A DNA stretch of 64,000 nucleotides from Acidobacteriaceae bacterium (GTDB lineage Bacteria; Acidobacteriota; Terriglobia; Bryobacterales; Bryobacteraceae). The notes under the pieces are model-generated. The model was not told the DNA's origin. It ran no database searches and saw only the letters and a list, made by a program, of their open reading frames with translations. The position numbers and the translations under genes were made by a program. The stretch covers positions 1 to 64,000 of the forward strand of contig JAFATG010000325.1 of NCBI GenBank assembly GCA_019244055.1, read 5' to 3'. Positions 26,192 to 35,000 of this stretch are shown here, one piece after another. How positions within the stretch are numbered: position 1 is the stretch's first letter; every line of letters starts with the position of its first letter.

Positions 26192-27865
26192 ATGAAGATC
26201 CTCTCTGTTGTTTTGGGCGCGGGCCTGTGCCTCGCGGCCGGATTCTCTGTTGCGGCCCCTCATGGGGCAATGTCCACACCCGGTGTTCGATTTGTGGATG
26301 TAACCAGCAAGGCCGGCATCCACTTCACTCATCACTCCGGCGCGACGGGCAAGAAGTATCTGCCGGAAACTCTTGGCTCCGGCTGCGCCTTCATCGACCT
26401 CGATGGCGATGGTTGGCCCGACATTCTTCTGATCAATGGAAAGGATTTCACCCCAACCGGCAAGAAGTGGCTGCCGGCGCTCTACCATAACAATCACAAC
26501 GGCACGTTCACCGATGTGACGCGCGGCAGCGGTCTCGACGTCGAGATGTACGGGATGGGAGTCGCGGTCGCCGATTACGACAACGACGGGCTCCCCGACA
26601 TCTACATCACCGCCCTTGAAGGCGATCGCCTGTTCCATAACGAAGGACATGGTCATTTCCGTGATGTCACGGCCCAGAGCGGTATTCACAACGCGAATTT
26701 TGCTACCAGCGCCGCCTGGTTCGACTATGATCGCGACGGCAAACCGGATCTCTTCGTCGCCAACTATGTGGTTTGGTCGAAAGAAAAAGACCTGTGGTGC
26801 TCGCTCGATGGCGCCAGCAAATCGTATTGCACACCCGAATCGTACAAGGGCACGTCCTCAAAGCTCTTTCACAACCTCGGCAACGGCAAGTTCGAAGACG
26901 TAACAACGAAAGCTGGGCTCGCCGACGCGACGGGGAAGGCGCTCGGCGTCGTAGTGTTCGACTACAACGGCGATGGCTGGCCCGATCTGTTCGTCTCAAA
27001 CGATACGCAGCCGAGTAAGCTGTACCGGAACAACGGTAACGGAACATTCACGGAAGAGGGCATGCAGGCCGGCGTCGCTTATGGTGAAGATGGTGTTGCC
27101 CGTGGCGCAATGGGCGTCGATGCCGCCGACTACGACCATTCCGGCCGCCCGGACCTGCTCGTCGGCAACTTCGCCAATCAAATGCTCGGTCTTTATCACA
27201 ACGAGGGCAAAGGATTTTTCGTCGATGAGGCCCCATCTTCGACAGTTGGCCGCGCGAGCCTTCTGAGTCTCACCTTCGGCGCGTTCTTCTTCGATTTCGA
27301 TCTCGACGGCTGGGACGATATCTTCGCCGCCAATGGCCACATTGAACCCGACATTAATCGCATTCAGCCGAAGGTGCAATACCGTGAGCCTCCGTTGTTA
27401 TTTCGCAACCAGGGACATGGTCATTTTGAAAACGTCAGTAATGATCTTGGGCCGGATTTCCAGAAAGCTATCATTGCGCGTGGCGCGGCGTATGCGGATT
27501 ATGATCGCGACGGTGATCTGGACCTGCTGATCAACACCAATGACGGCCCGGCGATCCTGTTACGGAATGATGGAGGCAACCGCAACAACTGGCTGACTGT
27601 TCGCCTCATCGGAACCAAGTGCAATCGCAGCGCCCTCGGCGCCATCGTGCGGATCGAAAGCGCTTTGGGCAAGCAGTGGAAGACAGTGCACAGCGGTTCT
27701 AGCTACTGTTCACAAAGCGATCTGGCTTTGACATTCGGGCTCGCAAAAGACAGCACAGTCGCATCTTTGACAGTCGAGTGGCCCAGTGGTACACGCCAGC
27801 AGTTCAAGAACGTCGTTCCGAACCAGTTCGTGACCATAGACGAGTCAAAAGGTATGGCTAAGTGA
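26192..27865 (+). CDS. CRTAC1 family protein (FG-GAP/VCBS plus ASPIC/UnbV), exported
   Basis: 557 residues from ATG 26192, four bases after the cytochrome stop; chosen over a longer in-frame start because a signal peptide follows directly (ILSVVLGAGLCLAAGFSVAAP). Seven FG-GAP blades with repeated calcium loops: FIDLDGDGWPDILLIN, DYDNDGLPDIYIT, DYDRDGKPDLFVANY, DYNGDGWPDLFVSND, DFDLDGWDDIFAANG and DYDRDGDLDLLINTND; then the ASPIC/UnbV domain (NWLTVRLIGTKCNRSALGAI, VEWPSGTRQQFKNV). CRTAC1-like proteins probably form a calcium-stabilised propeller in the periplasm or on the surface. Third gene of the operon. Confidence 0.92.
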   Translation: MKILSVVLGAGLCLAAGFSVAAPHGAMSTPGVRFVDVTSKAGIHFTHHSGATGKKYLPETLGSGCAFIDLDGDGWPDILLINGKDFTPTGKKWLPALYHNNHNGTFTDVTRGSGLDVEMYGMGVAVADYDNDGLPDIYITALEGDRLFHNEGHGHFRDVTAQSGIHNANFATSAAWFDYDRDGKPDLFVANYVVWSKEKDLWCSLDGASKSYCTPESYKGTSSKLFHNLGNGKFEDVTTKAGLADATGKALGVVVFDYNGDGWPDLFVSNDTQPSKLYRNNGNGTFTEEGMQAGVAYGEDGVARGAMGVDAADYDHSGRPDLLVGNFANQMLGLYHNEGKGFFVDEAPSSTVGRASLLSLTFGAFFFDFDLDGWDDIFAANGHIEPDINRIQPKVQYREPPLLFRNQGHGHFENVSNDLGPDFQKAIIARGAAYADYDRDGDLDLLINTNDGPAILLRNDGGNRNNWLTVRLIGTKCNRSALGAIVRIESALGKQWKTVHSGSSYCSQSDLALTFGLAKDSTVASLTVEWPSGTRQQFKNVVPNQFVTIDESKGMAK

Positions 27866-27981
27866 AGCTCCGCGGCCTCATCGCCGCTCCGAATTATCGG
27901 ATTAGAGGGCTATACTCGGTATGTTGTCTGCGCGGAACGCGCGACTTCGGCTGCTGGCTCGCAAGTAGAACTTAACCTCAC

Positions 27982-29373
27982 ATGTCCCAATACGATTTGG
28001 TCGTGATCGGTTCTGGCCCCGCTGGCCAACGGGCTGCCATTCAGGGCGCCAAGAGCGGGAAGCGCGTCGCGCTGATTGAAAAGCGCGAAGTGATTGGCGG
28101 AGTTTGCATCAACACCGGAACTATCCCTAGCAAGACAATGCGCGAAGCCGTATTGCACCTATCCGGTTACAACTATCAGAACATTTACGGCGTCAGCTAC
28201 CGCGTTAAGGAAAAGATCACGATGGCGGATCTGGCGTTTCGCGTCCAACATGTGATCAAAACCGAAATCGATGTCACGCAAGCCCAGTTATCGCGAAATG
28301 GTATCGAAGTCTTGACCGGACTCGCTACTCTTAAGAGCCCGACATCCGTCCTGGTAACGAGTACCCGCGGGTCTAACGAGGTCAGCGCGGACAAGGTCGT
28401 AATTGCAACAGGGACTAAGCCGGCGGCATCACCCAAGGTGCCGATCAACGCGCGCACGATTATCAATAGCGACCAGATCCTCGAGATGCCGGCCATTCCG
28501 CGAACCCTGTTGGTCGTAGGCGGCGGCGTGATCGGAGTCGAATACACGTGCATGTTCGCGGCCCTCGGTGTCCGCGTCACTTTGATTGAGAAGCGGCCGC
28601 GGCTTCTGGAGTTCGCCGATTCCGAAATCGTGGAAGCACTCTCCTATCATCTCCGCGATCATCGTGTAACCATGCGGCTGAACGAGGAAGTCCAAAGCGT
28701 TGAGGAAAGCTCGGCAACCGGGGGTGTAATTGCTTATTTGGAGAGCAACAAGAAGGTTCCCGGAGACTCTCTGTTGTATGCCGTAGGGCGCCAGGGAAAC
28801 GTGGATGAGCTGAACCTGGAAGCTGCCGGACTCAAAGCCGACAGCCGCGGCCGAATCGCTGTCGACGAAAATTATATGACGTCGCAGCCGAACATCTATG
28901 CAGTCGGAGACGTGATCGGGTTTCCCAGCCTTGCTTCCGTTTCAATGGAGCAGGGCCGGATTGCCGTCGCGCACGCCTTCGGGAAACCGATTACTTCGAA
29001 TCCAAGCTATTTCCCGTTCGGCATCTATACGATCCCGGAAATCTCGTTCCTTGGAAAGACCGAGGAACAACTGACCGACGAAGATGTTCCGTATGAGGTG
29101 GGCGTGGCGTATTATCGGGAGATTGCGCGCGGTCAGATCCGTGGCGATACGACGGGTCGCCTTAAGCTCATCTTTCATCGTGACACTCTTGAGCTGTTGG
29201 GCGTTCACATCATCGGCGAGGGCGCATCCGAGTTGCTGCACATTGGCCAGGCGGTTTTGATTCTGAAGGGCAAAGTGGACTATTTCATCGACACCGTGTT
29301 CAACTATCCGACGCTGGCCGAGTGCTACAAGGCGGCCGCATTCAATGGATTGAATAAGCTCGTGCGTGCTTGA
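27982..29373 (+). CDS. sthA: Si-specific (soluble) NAD(P)+ transhydrogenase
   Basis: FAD-dependent enzyme interconverting NADPH + NAD+ with NADP+ + NADH in the cytoplasm. FAD-binding GxGxxG at the start (VVIGSGPAGQRAAIQGAK); the region normally holding a redox-active disulfide reads GGVCINTGTIPSKTMRE, with only one Cys, as in SthA and unlike dihydrolipoamide dehydrogenase. NAD(P)-binding GGGVIGVEYTCMFAALGVRVTLIEKR and second FAD motif IYAVGDVIGFP are intact; the C-terminal dimer interface ends HIGQAVLILKGKVDYFIDTVFNYPTLAE in two parts. Length 463 is standard. It stands 116 bases after the previous operon. Confidence 0.93.
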   Translation: MSQYDLVVIGSGPAGQRAAIQGAKSGKRVALIEKREVIGGVCINTGTIPSKTMREAVLHLSGYNYQNIYGVSYRVKEKITMADLAFRVQHVIKTEIDVTQAQLSRNGIEVLTGLATLKSPTSVLVTSTRGSNEVSADKVVIATGTKPAASPKVPINARTIINSDQILEMPAIPRTLLVVGGGVIGVEYTCMFAALGVRVTLIEKRPRLLEFADSEIVEALSYHLRDHRVTMRLNEEVQSVEESSATGGVIAYLESNKKVPGDSLLYAVGRQGNVDELNLEAAGLKADSRGRIAVDENYMTSQPNIYAVGDVIGFPSLASVSMEQGRIAVAHAFGKPITSNPSYFPFGIYTIPEISFLGKTEEQLTDEDVPYEVGVAYYREIARGQIRGDTTGRLKLIFHRDTLELLGVHIIGEGASELLHIGQAVLILKGKVDYFIDTVFNYPTLAECYKAAAFNGLNKLVRA

Positions 29374-29385
29374 GACAGGATCGAC

Positions 29386-30276
29386 ATGGCACACGACATA
29401 GGAATCGTCATAACAGACAGAATTACAGTAGGCGCCGTCTCCGGAAATGCTCTGGTTGGGTCTTTGCGCGCATATCCTGAGGAGACCTCCATATCGAACT
29501 CGCTGTACGGCGTTCCCGCGGAACATCTCGTTCAACGCATTGTGGATCTCGTGCAACAGCTCGGTATTGGTGAAGATCCATCTTCTATCGGCTTGGGGAT
29601 GCCCGGCATTGTGCGCAACGGCGTCGTAGAAGACTCTCCGAATTTGGTTCAGTTCAAGGGCATTCACATGCAGAATCTCGTAACTGACGCTTTTGGGCGG
29701 ATCTTCGGAAATCCACGCGTCTCAATCTTCAATGACGCGGATGTCATGGCTGCAGGAATCGCTGCCATACGCGGGCACCTCGACCGACTGGTCCGCGTTT
29801 GGACCCTCGGCACCGGCATCGGGTTTGGCCGCTATCCCTCCCGCGACGGCGTATGGGAAGCTGGGCATTCTGTAGTAACACTCGATCCCAAGGAACAGTT
29901 CTGCGGCTGCGGCGGCAAGGGTCACCTGGAAGGCATCATGGGGCACCGGGCCATGCGTCTGCGCTTCATGGATCTTGAACCGGACGAAATCTTCTCAGAA
30001 GCAGAAGCCGGAGATTCGCGTTGTGTGGACTTCGTCAAGCTCTGGCATCGAGCTTTGGCTGCGGCCACAGCGACGAGCATTCACCTGGATGGACCAGGAA
30101 AGTTTTTTATTACCGGTACGAATGCACGCTTCCTGAACTTGGGCCTTTTGAACGAATACCTCCACGAGATGGTGAAGCTGAGCCCGCTCCAAGGCTATTC
30201 GGCCGAGATCGTTCCTGGCGGAGAGATGGTCGCCACTATCGGAGCTGCAGTAAACGCTTCTCAAGCAACGGGATGA
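29386..30276 (+). CDS. ROK-family protein with altered ATP and zinc motifs
   Basis: 296 residues of the ROK (repressor, ORF, kinase) fold without a winged-helix domain, so kinase-like. Recognisable parts: GLGMPGIVRNGVVEDSPNL, the catalytic-Asp region IFNDADVMAAGIAA, TLGTGIGFG, and the zinc site beginning GHSVVTLDPKEQFCGCGGKGHLE. Departures from canonical ROK kinases: the N-terminal phosphate loop reads DIGIVITDRI where DxGGTK is expected, and the third zinc Cys is His. Activity as a sugar kinase is therefore doubtful. It begins 12 bases after sthA, so they share a transcript. Confidence 0.8.
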   Translation: MAHDIGIVITDRITVGAVSGNALVGSLRAYPEETSISNSLYGVPAEHLVQRIVDLVQQLGIGEDPSSIGLGMPGIVRNGVVEDSPNLVQFKGIHMQNLVTDAFGRIFGNPRVSIFNDADVMAAGIAAIRGHLDRLVRVWTLGTGIGFGRYPSRDGVWEAGHSVVTLDPKEQFCGCGGKGHLEGIMGHRAMRLRFMDLEPDEIFSEAEAGDSRCVDFVKLWHRALAAATATSIHLDGPGKFFITGTNARFLNLGLLNEYLHEMVKLSPLQGYSAEIVPGGEMVATIGAAVNASQATG

Positions 30277-30311
30277 GGTCCCGCTTCCGCCGGCGATGGC
30301 ACCGGTTTTAA

Positions 30312-31457
30312 TTGAGCATTCCCGTCATGGCTCGTTTGGGCGCGCTAAAAATCTATCTGGGCTATGCCGCCGGCGTCGGCAAAACGTACCAGATGCTTGA
30401 AGAAGCGCAAGCTATGAAGGCGCAAGACGTCGATGTGATCGTCGGCTATTTTGAGCCGCATGGACGTAAAGATACCATCGCGAAAACCGAAGGGCTCGAA
30501 ATGATTCCTCGGAAAAAGGTTCAGTATCGCGACACTTTCTTCGAAGAAATGGATACGGATGCGATCATTGCCCGTCATCCAAAGGTGGCCGTGATTGACG
30601 AGTTTCCACACTCCAATGTTCCCGGATCTGCGCGCGAGAAGCGGTGGGAGGATGTGCAGGCCATCCTCGAAGCAGGCATTGATGTCCTGACTACCATGAA
30701 CGTTCAACATCTGGAGAGCCTCAACGACCAGATGGCCCAAATCACGGGCGTTAAGGTGCGCGAGACCGTCCCGGACTGGGTGGTCAACCAAGCGAAGGAA
30801 GTGGTCATGGTGGACCTGACCCCGCGTGCGCTGTTGAATCGTCTGGAACGCGGCGTAGTCTATGGGCCCGAGAAGGCCCAACGAGCGCTCGAGAATTTTT
30901 TCAAAGAGTCCACTCTGGTCACCTTGCGGGAGATGGCGCTTCGCCAGACCGCACACGAGGTTGAGGAGCGTATCGAGCAGAACGAGACAGCTTCGAGCAC
31001 AGAGCAGGATTCTAATCTGCTGTCTCGCCGCGGGCGAGCGCTGGACGATGCAGTAGTAATTTACCTCAGCGATGCACCCTCGACGGCCATGCTGATACGG
31101 CGAGGCAAACGCGTCGCTGATATTATGCATGCCCATTGCATCGCCGTAGTCGTCGACGAGCAGGGCGACTTGTGCGCTTTATCCACGGAAAAGCGCGGAG
31201 CCGTCGAGCGCCATCTCAGCTTCGCTCGCAAACTGCACGTCGAGACGCGTATCTTGACCGGCCGCGACCAGGCACAAGTTCTAGTGGAGTTCGCCCGCTC
31301 CCAAAATGCGCGTCAAATCTTCCTTCCGCGATTGATCGGAAAAGGGGTTGATCGCCTTCTCGGCAAGAGCTTTGTGCATCGCGTCGTGAGCCTGGCGAAA
31401 GACATGGAGGTCACGATCGTGGCCGAACGGCGCCAAGGCAAAGCGGTGGTGGGCTGA
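30312..31457 (+). CDS. KdpD-type sensor domain plus universal stress protein domain, without histidine kinase
   Basis: 381 residues. The N-terminal half is the KdpD osmosensor/ATP-binding domain: Walker A GYAAGVGKT at 17-25, then DEFPHSNVPGSAREKRW (Walker B-like DE), TTMNVQHLESLNDQ and VVMVDLTPRALLNRLERG. From about 245 comes a USP-like alpha/beta domain with SFARKLHVETRILTGRDQAQVL and RVVSLAKDMEVTIVAER. The membrane helices and kinase of KdpD are absent and no kdpFABC genes are adjacent. TTG 30312 or ATG 30327 could be the start. It may act as a stand-alone sensor; c-di-AMP binding is known for some KdpD USP domains, not shown here. Confidence 0.85.
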   Translation: MSIPVMARLGALKIYLGYAAGVGKTYQMLEEAQAMKAQDVDVIVGYFEPHGRKDTIAKTEGLEMIPRKKVQYRDTFFEEMDTDAIIARHPKVAVIDEFPHSNVPGSAREKRWEDVQAILEAGIDVLTTMNVQHLESLNDQMAQITGVKVRETVPDWVVNQAKEVVMVDLTPRALLNRLERGVVYGPEKAQRALENFFKESTLVTLREMALRQTAHEVEERIEQNETASSTEQDSNLLSRRGRALDDAVVIYLSDAPSTAMLIRRGKRVADIMHAHCIAVVVDEQGDLCALSTEKRGAVERHLSFARKLHVETRILTGRDQAQVLVEFARSQNARQIFLPRLIGKGVDRLLGKSFVHRVVSLAKDMEVTIVAERRQGKAVVG

Positions 31458-31486
31458 TTTCTGATGTTGCGCTAGACTGAAGGCTT

Positions 31487-31564
31487 CGGGCCGTGGCGCA
31501 GCCTGGCTAGCGCGCTTGCTTGGGGTGCAAGAGGTCCCGGGTTCAAATCCCGGCGGCCCGACCA
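31487..31564 (+). tRNA. tRNA-Pro (anticodon GGG)
   Basis: Cloverleaf drawn by eye. Acceptor CGGGCCG pairs with CGGCCCG; D stem GCGC/GCGC; anticodon stem CTTGC/GCAAG with loop TTGGGGT, giving anticodon GGG; T stem CCGGG/CCCGG with TTCAAAT loop; discriminator A and an encoded CCA. The leading C-G pair and A73 suit proline. Length 78 with CCA. Confidence 0.95.
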
Positions 31565-31612
31565 GTTGGCGGCTCTACACACTTAATGGGGCAGAGTCGC
31601 CTCGGACTGATC

Positions 31613-31991
31613 TCAAGAACACATTACCTTAACGCGCAATCGGTAATTCTGGAAATTTCTAAAGGCGTAGGCTTGGCGTTGCAAGACTTCCATTTTGGTG
31701 TGAAAGCCTTCCGTGATGCCGTTGTTGCGGGTGAAGCGCCACATGCAGGCGATCTCCTCGCGCCAGGAATGTAAGGCAATTGCCGAGTTGTACCAGTGGC
31801 GCGAACCCGCAACAACGGAGCGCGGTGATGTCCCTCAGCACACGGTTCGCCAAGCGGCGGCAGCGTTTCTGCGTCTGGCCTTTCTCGAGCGGTAAATAAC
31901 AGAGCCGTTGCTTAAAATTAGCGGACGTCCATGGCATCCGCTTCGCCATCCAGAACATCGCAGCTTGATGGCTCAGACTGCTCGACTCCAC
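31613..31991 (-). pseudogene. ISL3-family transposase remnant (C-terminal end)
   Basis: On the minus strand one frame reads WREEIACMWRFTRNNGITEG then FHTKMEVLQRQAYAFRNFQN, YRLRVKVMCS and a stop: the conserved C-terminal end of ISL3-family DDE transposases (GITEGFHxKM and FRNFxNYRLR). Upstream, toward 31990, the frame is interrupted but still looks transposase-like in an adjacent frame. The rest of the element is missing. It lies 50 bases downstream of the tRNA gene. Confidence 0.75.
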
Positions 31992-32062
31992 CGGTAGTGG
32001 AAAACGGGATCAGAATCCCGCTCCGCTCACCTGCAATAGGCGGCGGCTACCGAGCGGCAGCT

Positions 32063-33082
32063 TTATTTCGTCAGCACGTCCTGAATGAAGGCCAGCGCGC
32101 GGGGATCCTGGCTCTGCCCCAGCCAGAAGAAGGCCTGCTTGCGAACTTCCGGATTTTTTTGATCTCGGGCAACTTCGATCAGCTTGGGAACACCTTCATC
32201 CTTGGGCAGTTGTGAAAGAGCGAATACGGCCTTCTTCTTCACTTCGGTATTAGGGTCATTTTGGATGGCATTAGTGATGGTCGCGGCTGCAACCTTGCCG
32301 GCCTTTTGGGCCAACCAGAATAAAGCCTGTCCCCGGACGTGTGCTGAAGGATCGCTTTTGGCAGCCTGTATCAGCATCTCCAGCCCTTCGGGCTGTTTGC
32401 TGATGGAGAGCGCGAACACCGCCTTGTCGCGCACGTGTTCGCTCGGGTCATTTGCCAAAACGTTCTTCAAAATGGCAACTCCGCGCGCGCCGCGGCTGGC
32501 CCCGAGCCAGAATGTTGTCTGCTCCCGAATTCTTTCCGGTTGCGTGGTCTTGGTAAGCTGCTCCAGGACACGGTCGGCTTCAACGCCATCATGCTGAGCG
32601 ATCGCAAAGATGGCACCCTCTGCCTTGTGGTCAGCCGGATCTACTGCGAGTTCCTGTAAAAGACTCAGACTTGCGTGTGCCGGAACACCGGTGATCCACA
32701 CAAACGGCAGGCCGCCTGCATCAAGCGGACACGAGAGCGAATATACCTGAATCTTCTGAATCGCGTTATTCTCAACCCGGAAGAGAATCGCGATGGCATC
32801 GGCGCCTTCGAGTTGAACGGGGCGATTAGCGGGGGTAGTGATTCGCTCGCTGTTCTCATCTTTCTCAAGCCAGCATCCCGGCGAGCCGTTCCAGCAGCAG
32901 GTCTCGTGATCGCTTCGGATAGATTTCACGGGATATCCGAACCAGCTGGTCGATGTTGAGCGAAGCTCCGTCTCGAGATTGCCCGAATACCCGCGAGTCT
33001 CTAGCCGGGCGTTCGTGACGTTTGGCTGCCACTTCTGCGCCAGCGCCAGGGAAGCAGTAAGAAGCAGGACCAGGCTTTTCAT
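32063..33082 (-). CDS. Exported HEAT-repeat protein
   Basis: 339 residues with signal peptide MKSLVLLLTASLALAQ. N-terminal part (to ~160) carries Cys-rich HETCCWNGSPGCWLEKDEN; the remainder is HEAT-like repeats of ~31 residues with the pattern DPxxxVRxKAVFALSxxxxxEGxxxLIxxA, e.g. SEHVRDKAVFALSISKQPEG and AHVRGQALFWLAQKAGKVAA. Helical scaffold for protein binding in the periplasm. Last gene of a four-gene unit: its start overlaps the previous stop (ATGA). Confidence 0.88.
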   Translation of the reverse strand: MKSLVLLLTASLALAQKWQPNVTNARLETRGYSGNLETELRSTSTSWFGYPVKSIRSDHETCCWNGSPGCWLEKDENSERITTPANRPVQLEGADAIAILFRVENNAIQKIQVYSLSCPLDAGGLPFVWITGVPAHASLSLLQELAVDPADHKAEGAIFAIAQHDGVEADRVLEQLTKTTQPERIREQTTFWLGASRGARGVAILKNVLANDPSEHVRDKAVFALSISKQPEGLEMLIQAAKSDPSAHVRGQALFWLAQKAGKVAAATITNAIQNDPNTEVKKKAVFALSQLPKDEGVPKLIEVARDQKNPEVRKQAFFWLGQSQDPRALAFIQDVLTK

Positions 33083-34311
33083 CTGAGAACCTCCATCATG
33101 TAATCCGTGGTTTCTTTCGACTGAACCAGGGCGATCTTTTCCACGATCTTTTGCTTCATTTCGGGGTCTTTTTCACTGCGGGCGAGCGCGACCAGCGCCT
33201 TGCCATTGTGCTGCAGAAAGAGAGAATTCAACACTGCTTCGCGCGCCTCGCGATTCGGATCGGATTGGTAGATGGACACTAGAACATCGCCCCGGCCGTT
33301 GTCTCCCATGAGCCCGAGAGATTTGATAGCCGCAACCCGCAGCGCCGGGTCTTTCTGGTTGCGAGCAATTTCGATCAGCCTTGCCGAGTTGCCGCCCAGA
33401 AACATGGACTGCAAAATGGCTTTCCGGTTCTCGACCGAACTATCGGACTGGTACAGTTCCCAGAGCTCATCCTGACCGCCTGACATGGCCAACTCCCGAA
33501 TCGCTTGCAGGCGGAGTTCCGGATTGCTTTCCGTCTTGGCCGTCTTTAGCAGAAATGCGCGTGAGCCCGAAATCATGAAACCCTGCAGAATCGCCTTCTT
33601 AATGCGTTCATCCGACGAGGACGCATACAGCGATGCCAGTTCGTTGCGGGACTGGTCGCCTCCCATCATGCCCATGTACCGGATTGCTTTTAACTGGAGC
33701 TCCGGGTTTGATGATCCGCGGGCTATATCGGTGAGCAGCTTTCGCGCCTCGGGTGACGGGTTTTGTGTCAGAACGAAGAGCGCTCTTTCTTTCACCTTCG
33801 GTGAATTGTTGGGGCTGGCAAGCAGCTTTTGAAGAATCGGCAACGCCTGATTCGGATCCGATTGCATGAGGCTATTAATTGCAATGAGTTTCAGATTTTC
33901 ATCCGATTCCGAAGCGGGACTTACCGGGGCCCCGGTCTGCGCGCGAACTTCCACTTCGAGGGCGCGTGCATCGCCGATCCAATGGCTGGAAGGATAATCC
34001 TTGCGCAGTTCCGCAATGGTCGAGAGCGCGTCCTCGCGGTGGCCCGCCCGATTCTGCGCCCATGCCTTCCAATACAGAGCGGCGTCCACTTGCGTCCCCT
34101 TATGAGAAGCCGCCGCATCGAAGGACGATATAGCCTGATCCCATTGGCGCGCGTCGAGCGCCTGTAAGCCCTTCTGGTAATCGGCGTCATCTTGATTCGC
34201 CTGACGGGCCTGAAAACTTTGCGCAAATGGCACAAAACTACCCTGCGCAGCAGCAGGACCCACAGTCACTGCGATAGTCAACGCGATAAAAGATATACGT
34301 TTGCAAATCAT
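33079..34311 (-). CDS. Exported TPR/HEAT-repeat protein
   Basis: 410 residues; signal peptide (ISFIALTIAVTVGPAAAQG). Residues ~40-110 resemble a TPR pair (YQKGLQALDARQWDQAISSF, YWKAWAQNRAGHREDALSTI), after which HEAT repeats of about 32 residues run to the end, e.g. ERALFVLTQNPSPEARKLLTD, NPELRLQAIRELAMSGGQDE, DPALRVAAIKSLGLMGDNGR. No catalytic site. Fourth-base overlaps at both ends place it in the sigma/anti-sigma unit; likely an envelope-located partner regulated by that sigma factor. Confidence 0.88.
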   Translation of the reverse strand: MICKRISFIALTIAVTVGPAAAQGSFVPFAQSFQARQANQDDADYQKGLQALDARQWDQAISSFDAAASHKGTQVDAALYWKAWAQNRAGHREDALSTIAELRKDYPSSHWIGDARALEVEVRAQTGAPVSPASESDENLKLIAINSLMQSDPNQALPILQKLLASPNNSPKVKERALFVLTQNPSPEARKLLTDIARGSSNPELQLKAIRYMGMMGGDQSRNELASLYASSSDERIKKAILQGFMISGSRAFLLKTAKTESNPELRLQAIRELAMSGGQDELWELYQSDSSVENRKAILQSMFLGGNSARLIEIARNQKDPALRVAAIKSLGLMGDNGRGDVLVSIYQSDPNREAREAVLNSLFLQHNGKALVALARSEKDPEMKQKIVEKIALVQSKETTDYMMEVLR

Positions 34312-35000
34312 AAATTCTGTCCTCTTCTCCGGGCGTCAGTACCCGTGATGCGCACTTTAAACAGCAGAGCTTCGCTATCAATACGCTGTTGGATCATCTG
34401 AAGGCCGTTCGATGATGACGAGTGAGACCCGTTGGCGACATCCAGCAACACGCGTTCGAGCGCGTCCAGTAAATCAGCATCCGCCGCGTCACCGATATGG
34501 GCAGCGCTCTGACGAAGCAAACGGTTTTCACCGAGCAGTTCGCGCGCTTTGTCCTGCTCACCCGTCAGGCCGATCTCCGGATCAGCGTGGAGCAGTTCCG
34601 TCAAAAGAATCTGCGAGCGATCCAGGTGATCGCTGAGCGCCATCAAGAGAATGCGTTCGCGGGCTTTTTCGGAGATTCCCGCTCGGCGCTGGCCGGTAAA
34701 CATACCGGCAAGGAAGGCGACCAGAACAACGGTCGCAAGCGCAGGGGTAAGCATCCACCATCGAAACCAGTTCATGCGCGGCTTCGCCGCCGGCAGATCC
34801 GGAGCCAAACGAGCCCAGACATCGGACCCATACAACTCATCCCGTTCTGGGACTGGATAATCACGAACGGAGTCAAGTAAACCGCTCAATCGCTCAAATT
34901 CCGCGCGGCACTCGCCGCATTCTTGAAGATGTTGACGCGACATGTCATCGATATCGCTGTAATACGCCTCAATCAGCAGTTCTTCCGTGATGTGCGTCAT
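34308..35000 (-). CDS. Putative anti-sigma factor (zinc-finger type, single TM)
   Basis: 230 residues. The N-terminus has the anti-sigma zinc motif HLQECGECRAEF (HxxxCxxC) around residues 24-31, and a single transmembrane helix follows near 80-105 (LTPALATVVLVAFLAGMFTG). The C-terminal ~115 residues are extracytoplasmic and helical (LMALSDHLDRSQILLTELLHA, split for clarity). Overlaps the ECF sigma gene by 4 bases (ATGA), the usual arrangement for a cognate pair, so it most likely sequesters that sigma factor at the membrane. Confidence 0.87.
   Translation of the reverse strand: MTHITEELLIEAYYSDIDDMSRQHLQECGECRAEFERLSGLLDSVRDYPVPERDELYGSDVWARLAPDLPAAKPRMNWFRWWMLTPALATVVLVAFLAGMFTGQRRAGISEKARERILLMALSDHLDRSQILLTELLHADPEIGLTGEQDKARELLGENRLLRQSAAHIGDAADADLLDALERVLLDVANGSHSSSSNGLQMIQQRIDSEALLFKVRITGTDARRRGQNL

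Noticed and set aside
31465-31486. TAGACT as a -10 box for the tRNA
   Set aside because: Only ~10 bases before the mature tRNA start, with no matching -35; too weak to list.
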